From: Clostridium sp. 28_17
Lineage (GTDB): Bacteria; Bacillota; Clostridia; TANB77; CAG-508
Direction: 5' to 3'
Length of the DNA stretch: 64,000 bases
NCBI GenBank assembly: GCA_001916065.1
Contig: MNRS01000018.1
Location: forward strand, 124,001 to 188,000
The notes below the pieces were generated by a model, which was given only the letters and a program-made list of their open reading frames with translations, did no database searches and was not told where the DNA came from. Made by a program: the position numbers and the translations under genes. This document shows, piece by piece, positions 41,637 to 51,916 of the stretch; the stretch's first letter is position 1, and the number at the start of each line of letters is the position of its first letter.

Positions 41637-41665
41637 ATTATATAATAAATATTTACTTATTGCAA
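41637..41665 (-). promoter_or_regulatory. Promoter of MKD-peptide toxin 2
   Basis: Minus strand TTGCAA (41,660-41,665), 17 bases, TATAAT (41,637-41,642), ending right at the 3' end of the patatin gene. Confidence 0.75.
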
Positions 41666-41668
41666 CTA

Positions 41669-42517
41669 TTATTTTAAATTTTGAAGAATAAATTTCTTCG
41701 CTTCCCTATACCCCAACTTATAAAAATAATCCATTTTACTCATATCCAAAAGAGAAATCTTTTTACTTTTAATTTTAATTAAATAATCCGCCCCACTAAG
41801 TTCATGTTTTGAAAGTTCCTTACCCATTAATGCAAAAGAACGAACAGCAACATCAACTAAGTTTTTACAACAACTATCATCAACTTCATTTTCAAAAACA
41901 ACACTTATAACCTTATCAGCACCCAAAAATCTAAGTTCTCTCCAAGGCACATTTTCCCTAATTCCACCATCAACTAATTTTCTATTATTAAAATCACATG
42001 GAGAAAAAACAGATGGAAAACTGCAACTAGCCTGAACACAATTTCCAATATTTGCATCATTTACAAAAATTGTATTATCAGAAAAAGCTCTTATTTTAGA
42101 AGATGTAAAACAAATTACATCACCTGTATTCATATCAACACTTGGAATTGCAAGTGGCATTTTAATATCAGAAATATTATAAATATTTTTTTTACCACAT
42201 ATTTTATTAATTAATTTTTTTATTGATTTTCCGGAATTTAAACCATCAATTGTTATTATCCCTGTTAAAGTAATTCCAAAAAATAATTTAAATATATTTT
42301 TCAATTCTACATATTTTATTTTTTTACAATATTTTTTAAAAATATAATAAATATCATCTGCTTTATATCCACCTGCATATAAAGTTGCTACTATACTTCC
42401 CGACGATGTTCCTCCTATATAATTTATTTCTATTTTTTCTTCTTCAAATGCTTTCAGTACTCCAATATGTGCAGCACCTTTTGCTCCACCTCCAGATAAA
42501 GCTAACCCTAAATTCAT
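41669..42517 (-). CDS. Patatin-like phospholipase
   Basis: 282 residues from the ATG at 42,515-42,517 (MNLGLALSGGGAKGAAHIG) with AAGGTGAT upstream. The oxyanion loop SGGGAKG, nucleophile elbow GGTSSGS (catalytic serine near 42) and catalytic DGGIREN (Asp near 190) form the full Ser-Asp dyad of the RssA-type patatin family. It probably hydrolyses membrane lipids or acyl esters. No signal peptide is seen, so it acts inside the cell. Monocistronic. Confidence 0.92.
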   Translation of the reverse strand: MNLGLALSGGGAKGAAHIGVLKAFEEEKIEINYIGGTSSGSIVATLYAGGYKADDIYYIFKKYCKKIKYVELKNIFKLFFGITLTGIITIDGLNSGKSIKKLINKICGKKNIYNISDIKMPLAIPSVDMNTGDVICFTSSKIRAFSDNTIFVNDANIGNCVQASCSFPSVFSPCDFNNRKLVDGGIRENVPWRELRFLGADKVISVVFENEVDDSCCKNLVDVAVRSFALMGKELSKHELSGADYLIKIKSKKISLLDMSKMDYFYKLGYREAKKFILQNLK

Positions 42518-42619
42518 AATTATCACCTTATATTATTTTATGAAATAAAAATAAATTTGCAATAATTATTTTTATTTTTTTATTTTTATGTTATATTAAT
42601 AAAGAAGGGATTGATTTAA

Positions 42620-43294
42620 TTGGAACAAAATTATTATGAAATATTGGAAGTAAATAAGAATGCTTCACCAGAAATAATTGAAAAAGCATATAAAACATTA
42701 GTTAAAAAATATCATCCAGATTTGCAACAAGATGAAAATAAAAATAAATATGAAGAAAAAATAAAAAAAATAAATGAAGCCTATGATATTTTATCAGATT
42801 CAGAAAAAAGAAAAAAATATGATTTAAATTTAAAGAATACGGAAATTTCAATTAATGATTATAATTCATTATATCAAGAAAATATTAATTTAAAAAATAA
42901 TTTAAATATATTAAAAGAAAAATTAAATTATTTAAATAATATTCAAAATAATTATGAAAAAAATAATTTAAATTATAATAACTTAGAAAATAATAAAAAT
43001 AATATTAATCAAGAATATTCTGATAATTATTATACAGAAAATTTTAATAACTCTAATTCTGAAAATAATAATGTTAATTATAATGATATTAATTACACAA
43101 ATTATTTTTCTAATTTTTTTGTAAATATTAAAAACAAACTTAAAGATTTATTTGCTTTTTTTATTACTATTTTAATTATTATTTTTATTTTCTTTATTTT
43201 ATGGCATATTCCATTCACAAAAAATTATTTAATTAAATTATATAATGAAAATAGTATTTTACAATTTTTTGTTAATTTATTTTTTGGGCATTAA
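42620..43294 (+). CDS. J-domain membrane protein
   Basis: 224 residues from a TTG at 42,620 with GAAGGGA upstream. The J domain occupies residues 1-66 (NYYEILEVNKNASPEIIEKA, with HPD in KYHPDLQQ), so it should stimulate an Hsp70 ATPase. A long Asn-rich, low-complexity linker (about 75-165) leads to one C-terminal membrane helix (about 175-195: FAFFITILIIIFIFFILW). It lacks the Gly/Phe and zinc domains of DnaJ, so it is a membrane-tethered type III J protein. Extremely A+T-rich codon use. Confidence 0.88.
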   Translation: MEQNYYEILEVNKNASPEIIEKAYKTLVKKYHPDLQQDENKNKYEEKIKKINEAYDILSDSEKRKKYDLNLKNTEISINDYNSLYQENINLKNNLNILKEKLNYLNNIQNNYEKNNLNYNNLENNKNNINQEYSDNYYTENFNNSNSENNNVNYNDINYTNYFSNFFVNIKNKLKDLFAFFITILIIIFIFFILWHIPFTKNYLIKLYNENSILQFFVNLFFGH

Positions 43295-43346
43295 AATAAA
43301 TTAAATAATTATTTAAAAAAATAATCATAAAATACTTTATAAAATA

Positions 43347-43399
43347 AAAAATATTATATATTGGAAAATTTTTACTTTTTTCGAATATATAATATTTTT
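43347..43399. terminator. A/T-rich terminator after the J-domain gene
   Basis: AAAAATATTATATATT pairs with AATATATAATATTTTT across a 20-base loop. It lies between convergent genes and can serve both. Confidence 0.65.
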
Positions 43400-43422
43400 A
43401 TATTTCAAACAATTTTATAATT

Positions 43423-44341
43423 TTATAATTTTTCTAATTCTTCTTTTGTTAGCCCTGTTGCATGAATTATCACATTAATATCTATTTTTTGTTGTAATAA
43501 TTTTCTTGCTACATTTTCTTTTTCTTCTTTTTTTCCTTTTTCTCTCCCGTTTAATTTCTCCTTCTTTAATGCCTTCTTTAATTCCTTCTTCTCTTCCTTC
43601 TTTTATCCCCTTATAATACCCTGCATCTTCTGTTGCTTTCTGGTCCATTATATATTTTTCTCTTAATTCTGCTAAATATCTTTCATGCTCATCACTACTT
43701 ATTTTTTCTAATTCTTTTTGTGCTTTTTTTATTGCTGCATTTTCATCCATATTTACCACCTCTGGATTTTCTATAAATTTTAACCATGAGTCCACTTTTT
43801 TCTTTTTATTTTCTTTGTATTTTATGAACTTTGGTAACTCAATTATATACAATTCCATGACATCTGTCAATATAACTTGGCGGTATTCTTCCTCTCTTAT
43901 TTGCCATTTTGTTTGATATTTTGGGATTTGTTTTAATGATTCTAATTCATAATCTGTTATTAATATTGCTATTGTTTTTTCTAATTTTGAATAATCTTTT
44001 CCTGCTTTTATACTTTTACTAAATAATCTACTCCAGTAAAATAATAATCTTCTTTCTATATCGTTTTTATCTACTACTTGCATCTCTATATCACAATTAA
44101 TATTACTGTCTATTTTTGCTTTGATATCTAAAATTCCTACTTTATCATCGAATAAATCTTTTTCAAGTATCGTATTATTATCTAATTCTACATTTGTTAT
44201 TTCTTTTCCGACTATTGAGCTTATTAATGAAGCTGTTATATCCTCATTTCCTATTTGCCCAAATATTCTTTTGAATACATAGTCATTTTTGGGGTTTAAT
44301 AATTTTACTATGCTGCATTCCTTCTTTCTTTCTTTATTTAT
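43423..44341 (-). pseudogene. Rpn/PD-(D/E)XK nuclease-transposase family gene, broken
   Basis: The reading frame starts upstream of the ATG at 44,083: codons from 44,341 read NKERKKECSIVKLLNPKNDY then VFKRIFGQIGNEDITAS, the typical N-terminus of the PDDEXK_2/Rpn family. The first codon there is ATA, where ATG would be expected, and no in-frame start or ribosome binding site is found. Near 43,549 one extra base shifts the frame: the current frame ends in a basic run at 43,475, while the next frame continues REKGKKEEKENVARKLLQQ and TGLTKEELEKL to a stop at 43,423, the normal family end. Repeated GIKEG units precede the shift. Probably inactive; sequencing error cannot be excluded. Confidence 0.75.
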
Positions 44342-44482
44342 TTTTTTTTGAAACTTCGGCAGATTTGCCTTAATTTGAATTAATAAAATTATGTTTGAAA
44401 TATAATATAATTATATTAACATAAAAAGTTAATTTATGCAATAGATTTTTTTATTTATTTTTTTATTTGTTTTTTATTTTAA

Positions 44483-44546
44483 AAATAAATAATATTATAT
44501 ACAAAAAATTAAAATATTTTCTAATATATAATATTATTTATTTTTT
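44483..44546. terminator. A/T-rich terminator after the ABC permease gene
   Basis: AAATAAATAATATTATATA pairs with TATATAATATTATTTATTT, followed by T runs on both strands. A sister to the hairpin at 43,347-43,399. Confidence 0.6.
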
Positions 44547-44560
44547 AAAAATCACAAAAA

Positions 44561-46252
44561 TTAATTATTTATTTTATTAAAAAATTTATTAATATTAATT
44601 TTAATAATTTTATTAAATAATAAAATAAAAACAAATAAAATTAAAATAATTAATAAACAAGAATAAATTAGTTTAATATCCTTTAATACCTTATAAAAAT
44701 ACACCAAAATTAAAATACTAATAACACTAAAACCATATTGAAAAATTTTATTATTACTCTTAGTAGCCTCATAATCTGACTTCCAATTTAAATTAGGACG
44801 CCATAAATCAACTAAAACCATTAATTCACTATTAATAATATTAAATAAATTAGAAATAATAAAAATTAAAAATAAATAAATTAAATCAAATTTAGGTAAA
44901 ATAATTTTAATTAAAATTAAAATAAATAAAATTAAAATATTATTAATAATTATTTGTGGCACACTTTTATAAATAAATTGTTTAAACAAATCTACCGGTA
45001 TAAATTTTAAATAATTTGCATTTTTTCCTTCTCTAGAAATCGCTGTTATAGAAATATTTGATATTGCAAATATTAATTGTATAATTGCAATTAATATACA
45101 AATAACATTTAAATCAACCGAAAATTCAATTTTTTCTCCAATTAAATTAGAATTTAAAATTAATTGTAAATTCGGTAACATGGCTATTACTATAATTGTA
45201 AGGGAAATTATTAAAATAAAAATTGGTAAAATACATTGCATAAAAAATATTGGATTTTTAAATAATAATTTAAATTCTTTTTTAATATATGATTTTTTAA
45301 TATTTAATTTTTTTGATTTTTTTTCTATTATATTTTTTTTATTTTTATTTAAAAAATAATAATTATTATTTTTTAAAATATTTTTTAAATAATATTTTTT
45401 TCCAACAAAAATAAATAAAATAAAAAATAAAAAATCAATAAAAATAATTTTTAATAAATTAAAAACTGAATTTAATTCATTATAATTATTTAAAAAATTA
45501 ATTGTTGGATTTAATTCCAAAAAATAATTATAAATATTTTTTAATTTATCATAAAATCCACTAAATATTTGCACTAATTCTTCCTGATTTAAATTTTCAT
45601 TTTTTTGTGTTTTATTAATAAAAATACTTCCAATTTTAAATTCTACAAAAAATACAAATATAATAAATATTATTGTAATTATTATTTGAAAAATATCTTT
45701 ATTTTTTATTAATTTAGATAATTTCATAAATAACATTGTTATTATACTTACAAATAATGCTGGCAAAACTGGAAAAATTAATAAAATTATAATTAAATAT
45801 AAATAATATATTATTCCAGCATATGTACAAATTCCATAAATAATTAATGGAAATAGTGCAAAAATAATTTCCGAAAAATATAAATTAATTACTAATGTAT
45901 TAAATTTTGAAATTAATAATTCTTCAGTTTTTATTGGCAAAGGCAGTAAAACTTCTAAATCTCGTGAAAAGAAATATACATTTGTACTTGCCAAAATTAC
46001 TTGAAAAATCATTATTATCATTATTATTAAAAAGAAAAAGTTTAAAAATAATGTAGGTTGTCCAATTTTTACTAATTCATCCACTATCATATAACTCAAA
46101 TATGATAATGCTACCATAACAATTACCAAAAACCAAATAAAAATTGATTTTTTATTAATTTTATTTGTTTTTGGATCGATTATATATGGATTTTGAAAAG
46201 AATTTAAAAAAAGAATTTTTGTTAAATTAAATATATTTTTTATTTTACTCAT
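44561..46252 (-). CDS. ABC exporter permease
   Basis: 563 residues with about 12 membrane helices in two halves of six, joined by a Lys/Asn-rich cytoplasmic loop (about 290-335). DLEVLLPLPIKTEELLISK near residue 95 and TAISREGKNANYLKFIPVD in the second half are typical of ABC-2-like permeases with duplicated cores (YtgP/YthP-like exporters). It overlaps the ATPase gene by 8 bases (ATGAGTAA), which implies translational coupling. Substrate unknown. Confidence 0.85.
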   Translation of the reverse strand: MSKIKNIFNLTKILFLNSFQNPYIIDPKTNKINKKSIFIWFLVIVMVALSYLSYMIVDELVKIGQPTLFLNFFFLIIMIIMIFQVILASTNVYFFSRDLEVLLPLPIKTEELLISKFNTLVINLYFSEIIFALFPLIIYGICTYAGIIYYLYLIIILLIFPVLPALFVSIITMLFMKLSKLIKNKDIFQIIITIIFIIFVFFVEFKIGSIFINKTQKNENLNQEELVQIFSGFYDKLKNIYNYFLELNPTINFLNNYNELNSVFNLLKIIFIDFLFFILFIFVGKKYYLKNILKNNNYYFLNKNKKNIIEKKSKKLNIKKSYIKKEFKLLFKNPIFFMQCILPIFILIISLTIIVIAMLPNLQLILNSNLIGEKIEFSVDLNVICILIAIIQLIFAISNISITAISREGKNANYLKFIPVDLFKQFIYKSVPQIIINNILILFILILIKIILPKFDLIYLFLIFIISNLFNIINSELMVLVDLWRPNLNWKSDYEATKSNNKIFQYGFSVISILILVYFYKVLKDIKLIYSCLLIILILFVFILLFNKIIKININKFFNKINN

Positions 46253-46970
46253 TTTCTACAATCTCCATAAATAATTCTTCTAATGATTTATTTTCTTTTA
46301 ATTCTTTTTTCAAATCTTCATATGTTCCTACAAATAATAATTTTCCTTTATCTATAATACCTATTCTATCACATAATCTTTCTGCTACGTCCAAAATATG
46401 CGTTGAGAAAAATACTGTATTCTTTTGATTTGCATGTTCTCTCATCATATTTTTTAGTTCAAATGAAGATTTTGGATCAAGTCCAGTCATTGGTTCATCT
46501 AAAATCCAGTTTTTAGGATTATGCAATAATACTCCAATTATTATTAATTTTTGCCTCATTCCATGAGAATAACTTTCTATTTTGTTGTTTAATACATTAT
46601 TTATTTCAAATTTTTCCGATAGTTCTTTTATTCTTTTAACCCTATCTTGTGTTGATACTTCATATATGTCTGCCATAAAATTTAAGTATTCGATACCTTT
46701 TAGTTTTAAAAATACATCTGGATTGTCTGGTACTAGGCCTATTTGTTTTTTTGCCTCTATTGGTTCTTTTTTTATGCTTTTGCCGTCTATCAAAATGTCT
46801 CCTTTGTCTATTTCTAGTATTCCTGTTATCATTTTTATTGTGGTTGTTTTTCCGGCTCCATTTGGTCCTAGAAATCCAAATATTTCTCCGTCTTTTATTT
46901 CTAAATTGATATCGTTTATTACTTTTTTATTTTTTTTGTATTCTTTTGATATGTTTTTTATTTCTATCAT
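46245..46970 (-). CDS. ABC transporter ATP-binding protein
   Basis: 241 residues from the ATG at 46,968-46,970 (MIEIKNISKEYKKNKKV), 8 bases after AAGGAG; the upstream GTG/ATG codons are too close to that site. Walker A GPNGAGKTTT, Q loop GLVPDNPDVF, signature YSHGMRQKL, Walker B WILDEPMTGLDP and the switch His in FFSTHIL are all intact. It powers the permease encoded next. Confidence 0.93.
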   Translation of the reverse strand: MIEIKNISKEYKKNKKVINDINLEIKDGEIFGFLGPNGAGKTTTIKMITGILEIDKGDILIDGKSIKKEPIEAKKQIGLVPDNPDVFLKLKGIEYLNFMADIYEVSTQDRVKRIKELSEKFEINNVLNNKIESYSHGMRQKLIIIGVLLHNPKNWILDEPMTGLDPKSSFELKNMMREHANQKNTVFFSTHILDVAERLCDRIGIIDKGKLLFVGTYEDLKKELKENKSLEELFMEIVENE

Positions 46971-47365
46971 TGGCATCACTCCTTATCCATATTCTAACAT
47001 AGCATAGAAAAAAATACAATAACAAAAATTCTACAATATTTTCAATATTGCACAATGGTAATATATAAAAATTTAGATTCAATCGTTTTTATAATTTTTA
47101 AATATTGTAAATGTTTTTTTATTATAATATTATAAATTTTATACTTATTTAATAATTTTAGAAACTGGACTTACAGCAGTATATTTAGCAGTTTTACCAT
47201 TAGAAAAAAAATAAATGATAGTAAAATTATTATCATTTCCTTTTTTATTATTACTGAAATATTTTTCTGTTTTTTAAATAATCTTTCACTTTGATTTAAT
47301 TGTTCTTTATATTTTAAAAAAATTTCTAACTATATTTTTACAGTTAGAAATTTTTTCTTATTATT
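46971..47365. other. Intergenic region with terminator, no complete gene
   Basis: The right part (47,315-47,358) is a strong terminator, stem AAATTTCTAACT / AGTTAGAAATTT with a T run, ending the type IV secretion operon on the minus strand. Around 47,155-47,213 an open frame reads ETGLTAVYLAVLPLEKK on the plus strand but has a stop just upstream and no start, so it may be a gene remnant. Otherwise only A/T-rich sequence. Confidence 0.6.
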
Positions 47366-48709
47366 TTATACACTAAATGACATTTTGAAATCGTAATTGT
47401 CATTTAATTGCATTATTATTGTTACATTCGAACTTGCTTCATCATTAATTAGTAATTTGTATGTATAAACTCCTCCTAAATCTTTAAATTCATCATATGT
47501 AATCTCATCACTCGTAAATACTTTTTGAATATATTCTTTAAATTTATCTATACTATCAAAATAATTTTTCTTAAATGTATCGTCTAATTTATTATAAATG
47601 TAATTATAATCTTTTTCTTTTATAGCACTTTTTATTTTTTCAATATTCATACCAACCTTAACCTGATCAGTTGCACTATCATATTTCTTTTTAAACTCTG
47701 GTATATTTACAGAATATGTATCTAACAACAATCCATAATTCATAATGCCTTTTTCATTAAATATATAATAATTACCATCACCATCCTGGCACACATATTC
47801 TTTATAGTTTTCATAATTATTTATTTGATATTTAGACAATTTCAATTTTACATTTCTTATTATATTTTGTTTAGCATATGTCAAAAAATTTTCATAACTA
47901 CCAAATCTGGCATTTCTATATTCTTCATCTAAATTATTATATGCTGTTTCTTGGTCATATAAAACCTCACTTTGATATTTTCCAAGTAAATCTTGTATAT
48001 ATGTTTGGTCAGAAATATTTTTATAATCATATATATTAGTATCATTTTTTTCTATATTTTCATCAAATTTCCATTCAACATTTTCACCAACTTTTATATT
48101 AGCATAATTATCTTTTATATAATTATTTAAAAATATCGAAAATGTTTTGCTTACTAAATCTAATTTTAACATAATCATAAAATCAGACATATTTTTAGTT
48201 TTCTGTTCCATTAATCTACCTTTTACAACGTAAACTGAAACATTTGTATTTATTTGACTTACATACATTTCATTAATATCAACTTTAGAATTCTTAACTT
48301 TATCAATTTTTTCAAGAAGATTATCCTCTGTTATAGAATATTTATTAATATAATCCTTATCTAGCATTTTTAAGAGTTTTTCTACAGATTCACTTTTATC
48401 TTCTTCTGTTGTTTCAACCTCAGTATACTCTTCTGGATATTGTGAGTTTTGGTTTGTACTATCGTCAAAAATACTTCCATAATACGTATAGAATTTATCA
48501 ACGCACTGCTTTACAGAATAATATTCATTTCTTGAAGTAACTAATTTTAATTGGTTGTCAAAATTTTCTGTTTCTTCGTCCGTACTACCTGTTTCATCTA
48601 TATTATAGATTAATTTTGCTTTATTAAAATAGATTATTACTAATATAGAAACAATTATCATTACAATTATTATTACAAAAAATATTATTATTTTTTTTAA
48701 TTTTGTCAT
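47366..48709 (-). CDS. Membrane-anchored VirB8-like protein of the secretion cluster
   Basis: 447 residues. One N-terminal membrane helix (about 7-28), then an extracellular part with three modules. Two of them contain an AYNNLDEEYRNARFGSYENF-type motif (about 250 and 360) that resembles the NTF2-like fold of VirB8/TcpC channel proteins. The same motif occurs in the 318-residue protein at 51,917-52,873. Last gene of the cluster, 18 bases after the hydrolase gene. The VirB8 assignment rests on topology and motif shape, not on clear sequence identity. Confidence 0.6.
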   Translation of the reverse strand: MTKLKKIIIFFVIIIVMIIVSILVIIYFNKAKLIYNIDETGSTDEETENFDNQLKLVTSRNEYYSVKQCVDKFYTYYGSIFDDSTNQNSQYPEEYTEVETTEEDKSESVEKLLKMLDKDYINKYSITEDNLLEKIDKVKNSKVDINEMYVSQINTNVSVYVVKGRLMEQKTKNMSDFMIMLKLDLVSKTFSIFLNNYIKDNYANIKVGENVEWKFDENIEKNDTNIYDYKNISDQTYIQDLLGKYQSEVLYDQETAYNNLDEEYRNARFGSYENFLTYAKQNIIRNVKLKLSKYQINNYENYKEYVCQDGDGNYYIFNEKGIMNYGLLLDTYSVNIPEFKKKYDSATDQVKVGMNIEKIKSAIKEKDYNYIYNKLDDTFKKNYFDSIDKFKEYIQKVFTSDEITYDEFKDLGGVYTYKLLINDEASSNVTIIMQLNDNYDFKMSFSV

Positions 48710-48727
48710 GTAAAACTCCTTACTATT

Positions 48728-51700
48728 TTATTTTACAGGTCTTAGTGCATAATTAAATGCTCTTGTTCTTTTTGCTGGTGATGCATTTCTAATTGCATTA
48801 CCACTACCTGCATTGTATATCTTATTATCGCCTGCATATATTTCAACATGGCTACTATAACATAGCACATCTCCTGCTTGCAAATCTGCTTCATTTGTTA
48901 TCATTTGAAAACCTTTGCTTTTCATAATTTGTTGTAACCCTGAAGCACTATCATTATGTTCTGAATCACTTAAATATCCAGCCTCTTGTAATACCCAAGA
49001 AACATATGTAGCACAACATGTATGGTGATATCCAGTTTTTGATGCTTCAAATGTACTGTTTAATCCATGTCCTCCTCCTGAACATTCCTCATAACTATTT
49101 CCTCCATATACACAATACGTATACTTATTTTGTTCCATATAACTATGTATTTTTTGTGCTACCTCTATTACAGTTCCACCACCTTCAGAGTGCCATTTAT
49201 TAATAGTATCATAATAACCTGTTTGGAATAGTGTCCACTCTGACTTTCTTCTTCTTTCTAAACCTCTGCTAAAAGCTCCTTTAACGGTGTTTGGTAAATA
49301 CATATATGTTGTATATAGCTGATGACCAAAATCGGCATTCGAATCTTTTTTACTGAATTTATCATCTCTGCTCTGATCCCAAAAAGAATTATATGCTTCA
49401 ACAAAATTTTTACCATTTCTTTTTGATACTGCACCACTGGTTCCCGCATTATATGCTCTAGAAATCAATGCATTTATTTGGTATTCTGTTAAATTCAATC
49501 CCGCAACTGCATTTCTAATACCATTTCCTTTTTCTTCAACTTCCATTTTTTCAATAGAATCCACAAAATCTTTATCTATCTCTGCACCTAATGCCAATGT
49601 ATATCCTGCTTGTTTAAACAATTCTGTATGTCCACAATTATAAATATCAACACCATATCCTACAACTAAATTTCCATATCCATCATCTTCTATTTTATAT
49701 TTTGTTCCATCCGCACTGGTTGGTGGGTTTGCCCCTTCCCAACTATGTATATACTCAATTAATAAATCTGATGCACTTCCAGACGAATCAAAATCAACAA
49801 ATCCATTTGAATCAAATATAGAAAATTCAAATTCTGTAACTCCATAATTCTTTCCAGTAACTTTATAAAACAAATACTTAGTTAAATCAATAAAATCATC
49901 ACCTAATCCATTGCCTCTCATTATCTTCCATAACCAACTCGTAGCATCATCAGTCAAATAATCTTTAGCCTCTCTATGTTTTCCTTTTCTTAAAATCTTA
50001 ACAAAATTATCTTTATCAGCATCTTTATCATCCTTAGGATTACTAACAGGAGTCTTAGAAACATACTTCTGTTCAGAAACAGTATTAGTAGTTGACTCTT
50101 TTCTCTCAATTTTACGCTGAAATCTCTCAACACTAACATAGGTTGCTGTAACCTGAAGAGGTTGTTCTGTCTCAGTAGTAGAAGATGTACCACCTGAAGT
50201 ACTAGATCCACCATTATTAGGAGTCAATGTAACATTATCATTTATATTTTCTCCAGAAAGAACGCCACCAAATACAGAATTAGTAGATTTTGAACCACTA
50301 CTAAAATTTGGTTTTTTAGTATTACCACTAGCACTTGGTACCCTTGAATTACTATCAGTCCCCATAGTCTGTGCTCTACTTGAAGTAGGCTTATGTTTCT
50401 CAATATAATCGGTTGTTATTTTAATCATTTCTTTAGCATGATCACAATTTAGCAATAATGCATTATCTTTAGAATTTCCAGAACCTTCCTCTTGTGGCTC
50501 ATACTCTGTCTCTTTAGGATCCATATCCTTTGTATTAGATTCATTTGATGTTACCTGTGCTTCCTGATATGTATATTCTTGGCTATAATCAACTATCCAT
50601 ACATCTGCCTTTGTCAACGCAAATTCTACTCTATTAATTTTATTGACCACAGTATGTGTAATTTTATAATCAGTATCTTCTGTTTCAACATCCGGATCTT
50701 TCTTTATTCCGATAGTAGGAGTTTCCCTATTATCTGGCCACCAGTACCCATTAGTTGGAACATTATTCACACCATAAGTAGTTGACGGCGTTACATCAAC
50801 ACGTGTATCAGTTCTATTTTGCTTTTTATATGTGAACACATCAGTATCAGTTGTGGTTGTAACATTATCATAAATAGATATTGTGATTTTACTATTTTCA
50901 ACCAAATCTGCAAGTTCTAAAACAAAATTTCTGTCTCTACCAATAACCAATAATGACCATAAATATTTAAAAGGCATTACATATTTTTGAGTTGCATTTT
51001 TATAATTAATTTTCTCAGTTCCAATAGATACAGTTGTTTTTTCATAATTACCATCTGAACCTTTATCACTTTCACTTAAGTCAGGTGCATAATCACTTAA
51101 AACCATTTTACTATCATTAGATTCAAGGGTTTCTGTAGTTGTATTCTTGTAAGCAATAACCGCATTTTGTTCCTCATCTAAAGTGAAATAATCTAAAGCC
51201 TTATCGTCGCCATTACTAACATAACTATTAAAAGTTTCTGCTTTAATAAATTTCAACGTTTTACTTTTACCACCTTCTTGTGGATATCTCTCGAACTGAA
51301 TTATACCATCCAATTTTTTCCTACCATTTGCATCAGTTGCTCCGTCTCCCATTTTAGGGTATTGAGTTATAATTTCCGCATTTAGTAATTTTTCTAGTTC
51401 CTCTGGTTTCTTTAAATAATCAGAGTAAACATCATCCATACACCATAATATTTCTGCTTCAGTTAATTCATTTAAACTTGTAACTTTTGGTTTCTTTTTC
51501 AACTTTTTATTGATTTTCAAAACATCAATAATTTCCTCATCTGTCATACCACTAATTTTATCTTCAGAGAATTTTCTATCTATTAATGCATCTTTAATTA
51601 ATGCATTTTTATCAACCTTTAATCCTCCGCCACTGCCATCATCATAAACAGTTGGTGAAACATTACTTTCGTATCTTGTTGAACCTCTTTTTTCGTCATT

Positions 51701-51880
51701 ATCATTAGTCTGCCATTCTTCTCCATCATTAATTACTTTAAAATAATCCATTGCAGAAATAAAAATTAGTACAAGAATAATTATAATAACAATAAGAAGT
51801 TTTTTTGCTTTAAATACAGACTTTAAAACATTTTTTATTTTTTTCTTAACATTAGGTATATCTTTTTCTAAATCTTCCAT
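48728..51880 (-). CDS. Cell-wall hydrolase of the secretion machine (lysozyme plus NlpC/P60-like)
   Basis: 1,050 residues. An N-terminal membrane helix (about 29-46) is followed by a long Ser/Thr/Asn-rich region. At about 700-850 lies a phage-lysozyme-like domain (EYIHSWEGANPP with the catalytic-type Glu, and GNLVVGYGVDIY, then NALISRAYNAGTSG). At the C-terminus (about 915-1,050) is an NlpC/P60-type peptidase: Cys in HHTCCATYVSWVLQEAGY and His in CYSSHVEIYAGDNKIYNAG. Two-domain wall hydrolases open the peptidoglycan for Gram-positive type IV systems (as Tn916 Orf14, VirB1-like). GGAGGTGG precedes the ATG. Confidence 0.82.
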   Translation of the reverse strand: MEDLEKDIPNVKKKIKNVLKSVFKAKKLLIVIIIILVLIFISAMDYFKVINDGEEWQTNDNDEKRGSTRYESNVSPTVYDDGSGGGLKVDKNALIKDALIDRKFSEDKISGMTDEEIIDVLKINKKLKKKPKVTSLNELTEAEILWCMDDVYSDYLKKPEELEKLLNAEIITQYPKMGDGATDANGRKKLDGIIQFERYPQEGGKSKTLKFIKAETFNSYVSNGDDKALDYFTLDEEQNAVIAYKNTTTETLESNDSKMVLSDYAPDLSESDKGSDGNYEKTTVSIGTEKINYKNATQKYVMPFKYLWSLLVIGRDRNFVLELADLVENSKITISIYDNVTTTTDTDVFTYKKQNRTDTRVDVTPSTTYGVNNVPTNGYWWPDNRETPTIGIKKDPDVETEDTDYKITHTVVNKINRVEFALTKADVWIVDYSQEYTYQEAQVTSNESNTKDMDPKETEYEPQEEGSGNSKDNALLLNCDHAKEMIKITTDYIEKHKPTSSRAQTMGTDSNSRVPSASGNTKKPNFSSGSKSTNSVFGGVLSGENINDNVTLTPNNGGSSTSGGTSSTTETEQPLQVTATYVSVERFQRKIERKESTTNTVSEQKYVSKTPVSNPKDDKDADKDNFVKILRKGKHREAKDYLTDDATSWLWKIMRGNGLGDDFIDLTKYLFYKVTGKNYGVTEFEFSIFDSNGFVDFDSSGSASDLLIEYIHSWEGANPPTSADGTKYKIEDDGYGNLVVGYGVDIYNCGHTELFKQAGYTLALGAEIDKDFVDSIEKMEVEEKGNGIRNAVAGLNLTEYQINALISRAYNAGTSGAVSKRNGKNFVEAYNSFWDQSRDDKFSKKDSNADFGHQLYTTYMYLPNTVKGAFSRGLERRRKSEWTLFQTGYYDTINKWHSEGGGTVIEVAQKIHSYMEQNKYTYCVYGGNSYEECSGGGHGLNSTFEASKTGYHHTCCATYVSWVLQEAGYLSDSEHNDSASGLQQIMKSKGFQMITNEADLQAGDVLCYSSHVEIYAGDNKIYNAGSGNAIRNASPAKRTRAFNYALRPVK

Positions 51881-51916
51881 GTTCCACCTCCTTTTGAGTT
51901 TGTAAATTTTTGGATT

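Noticed and set aside
47155..47213. Open frame reading ETGLTAVYLAVLPLEKK
   Set aside because: No start codon after the upstream stop and no ribosome binding site; at most a remnant.
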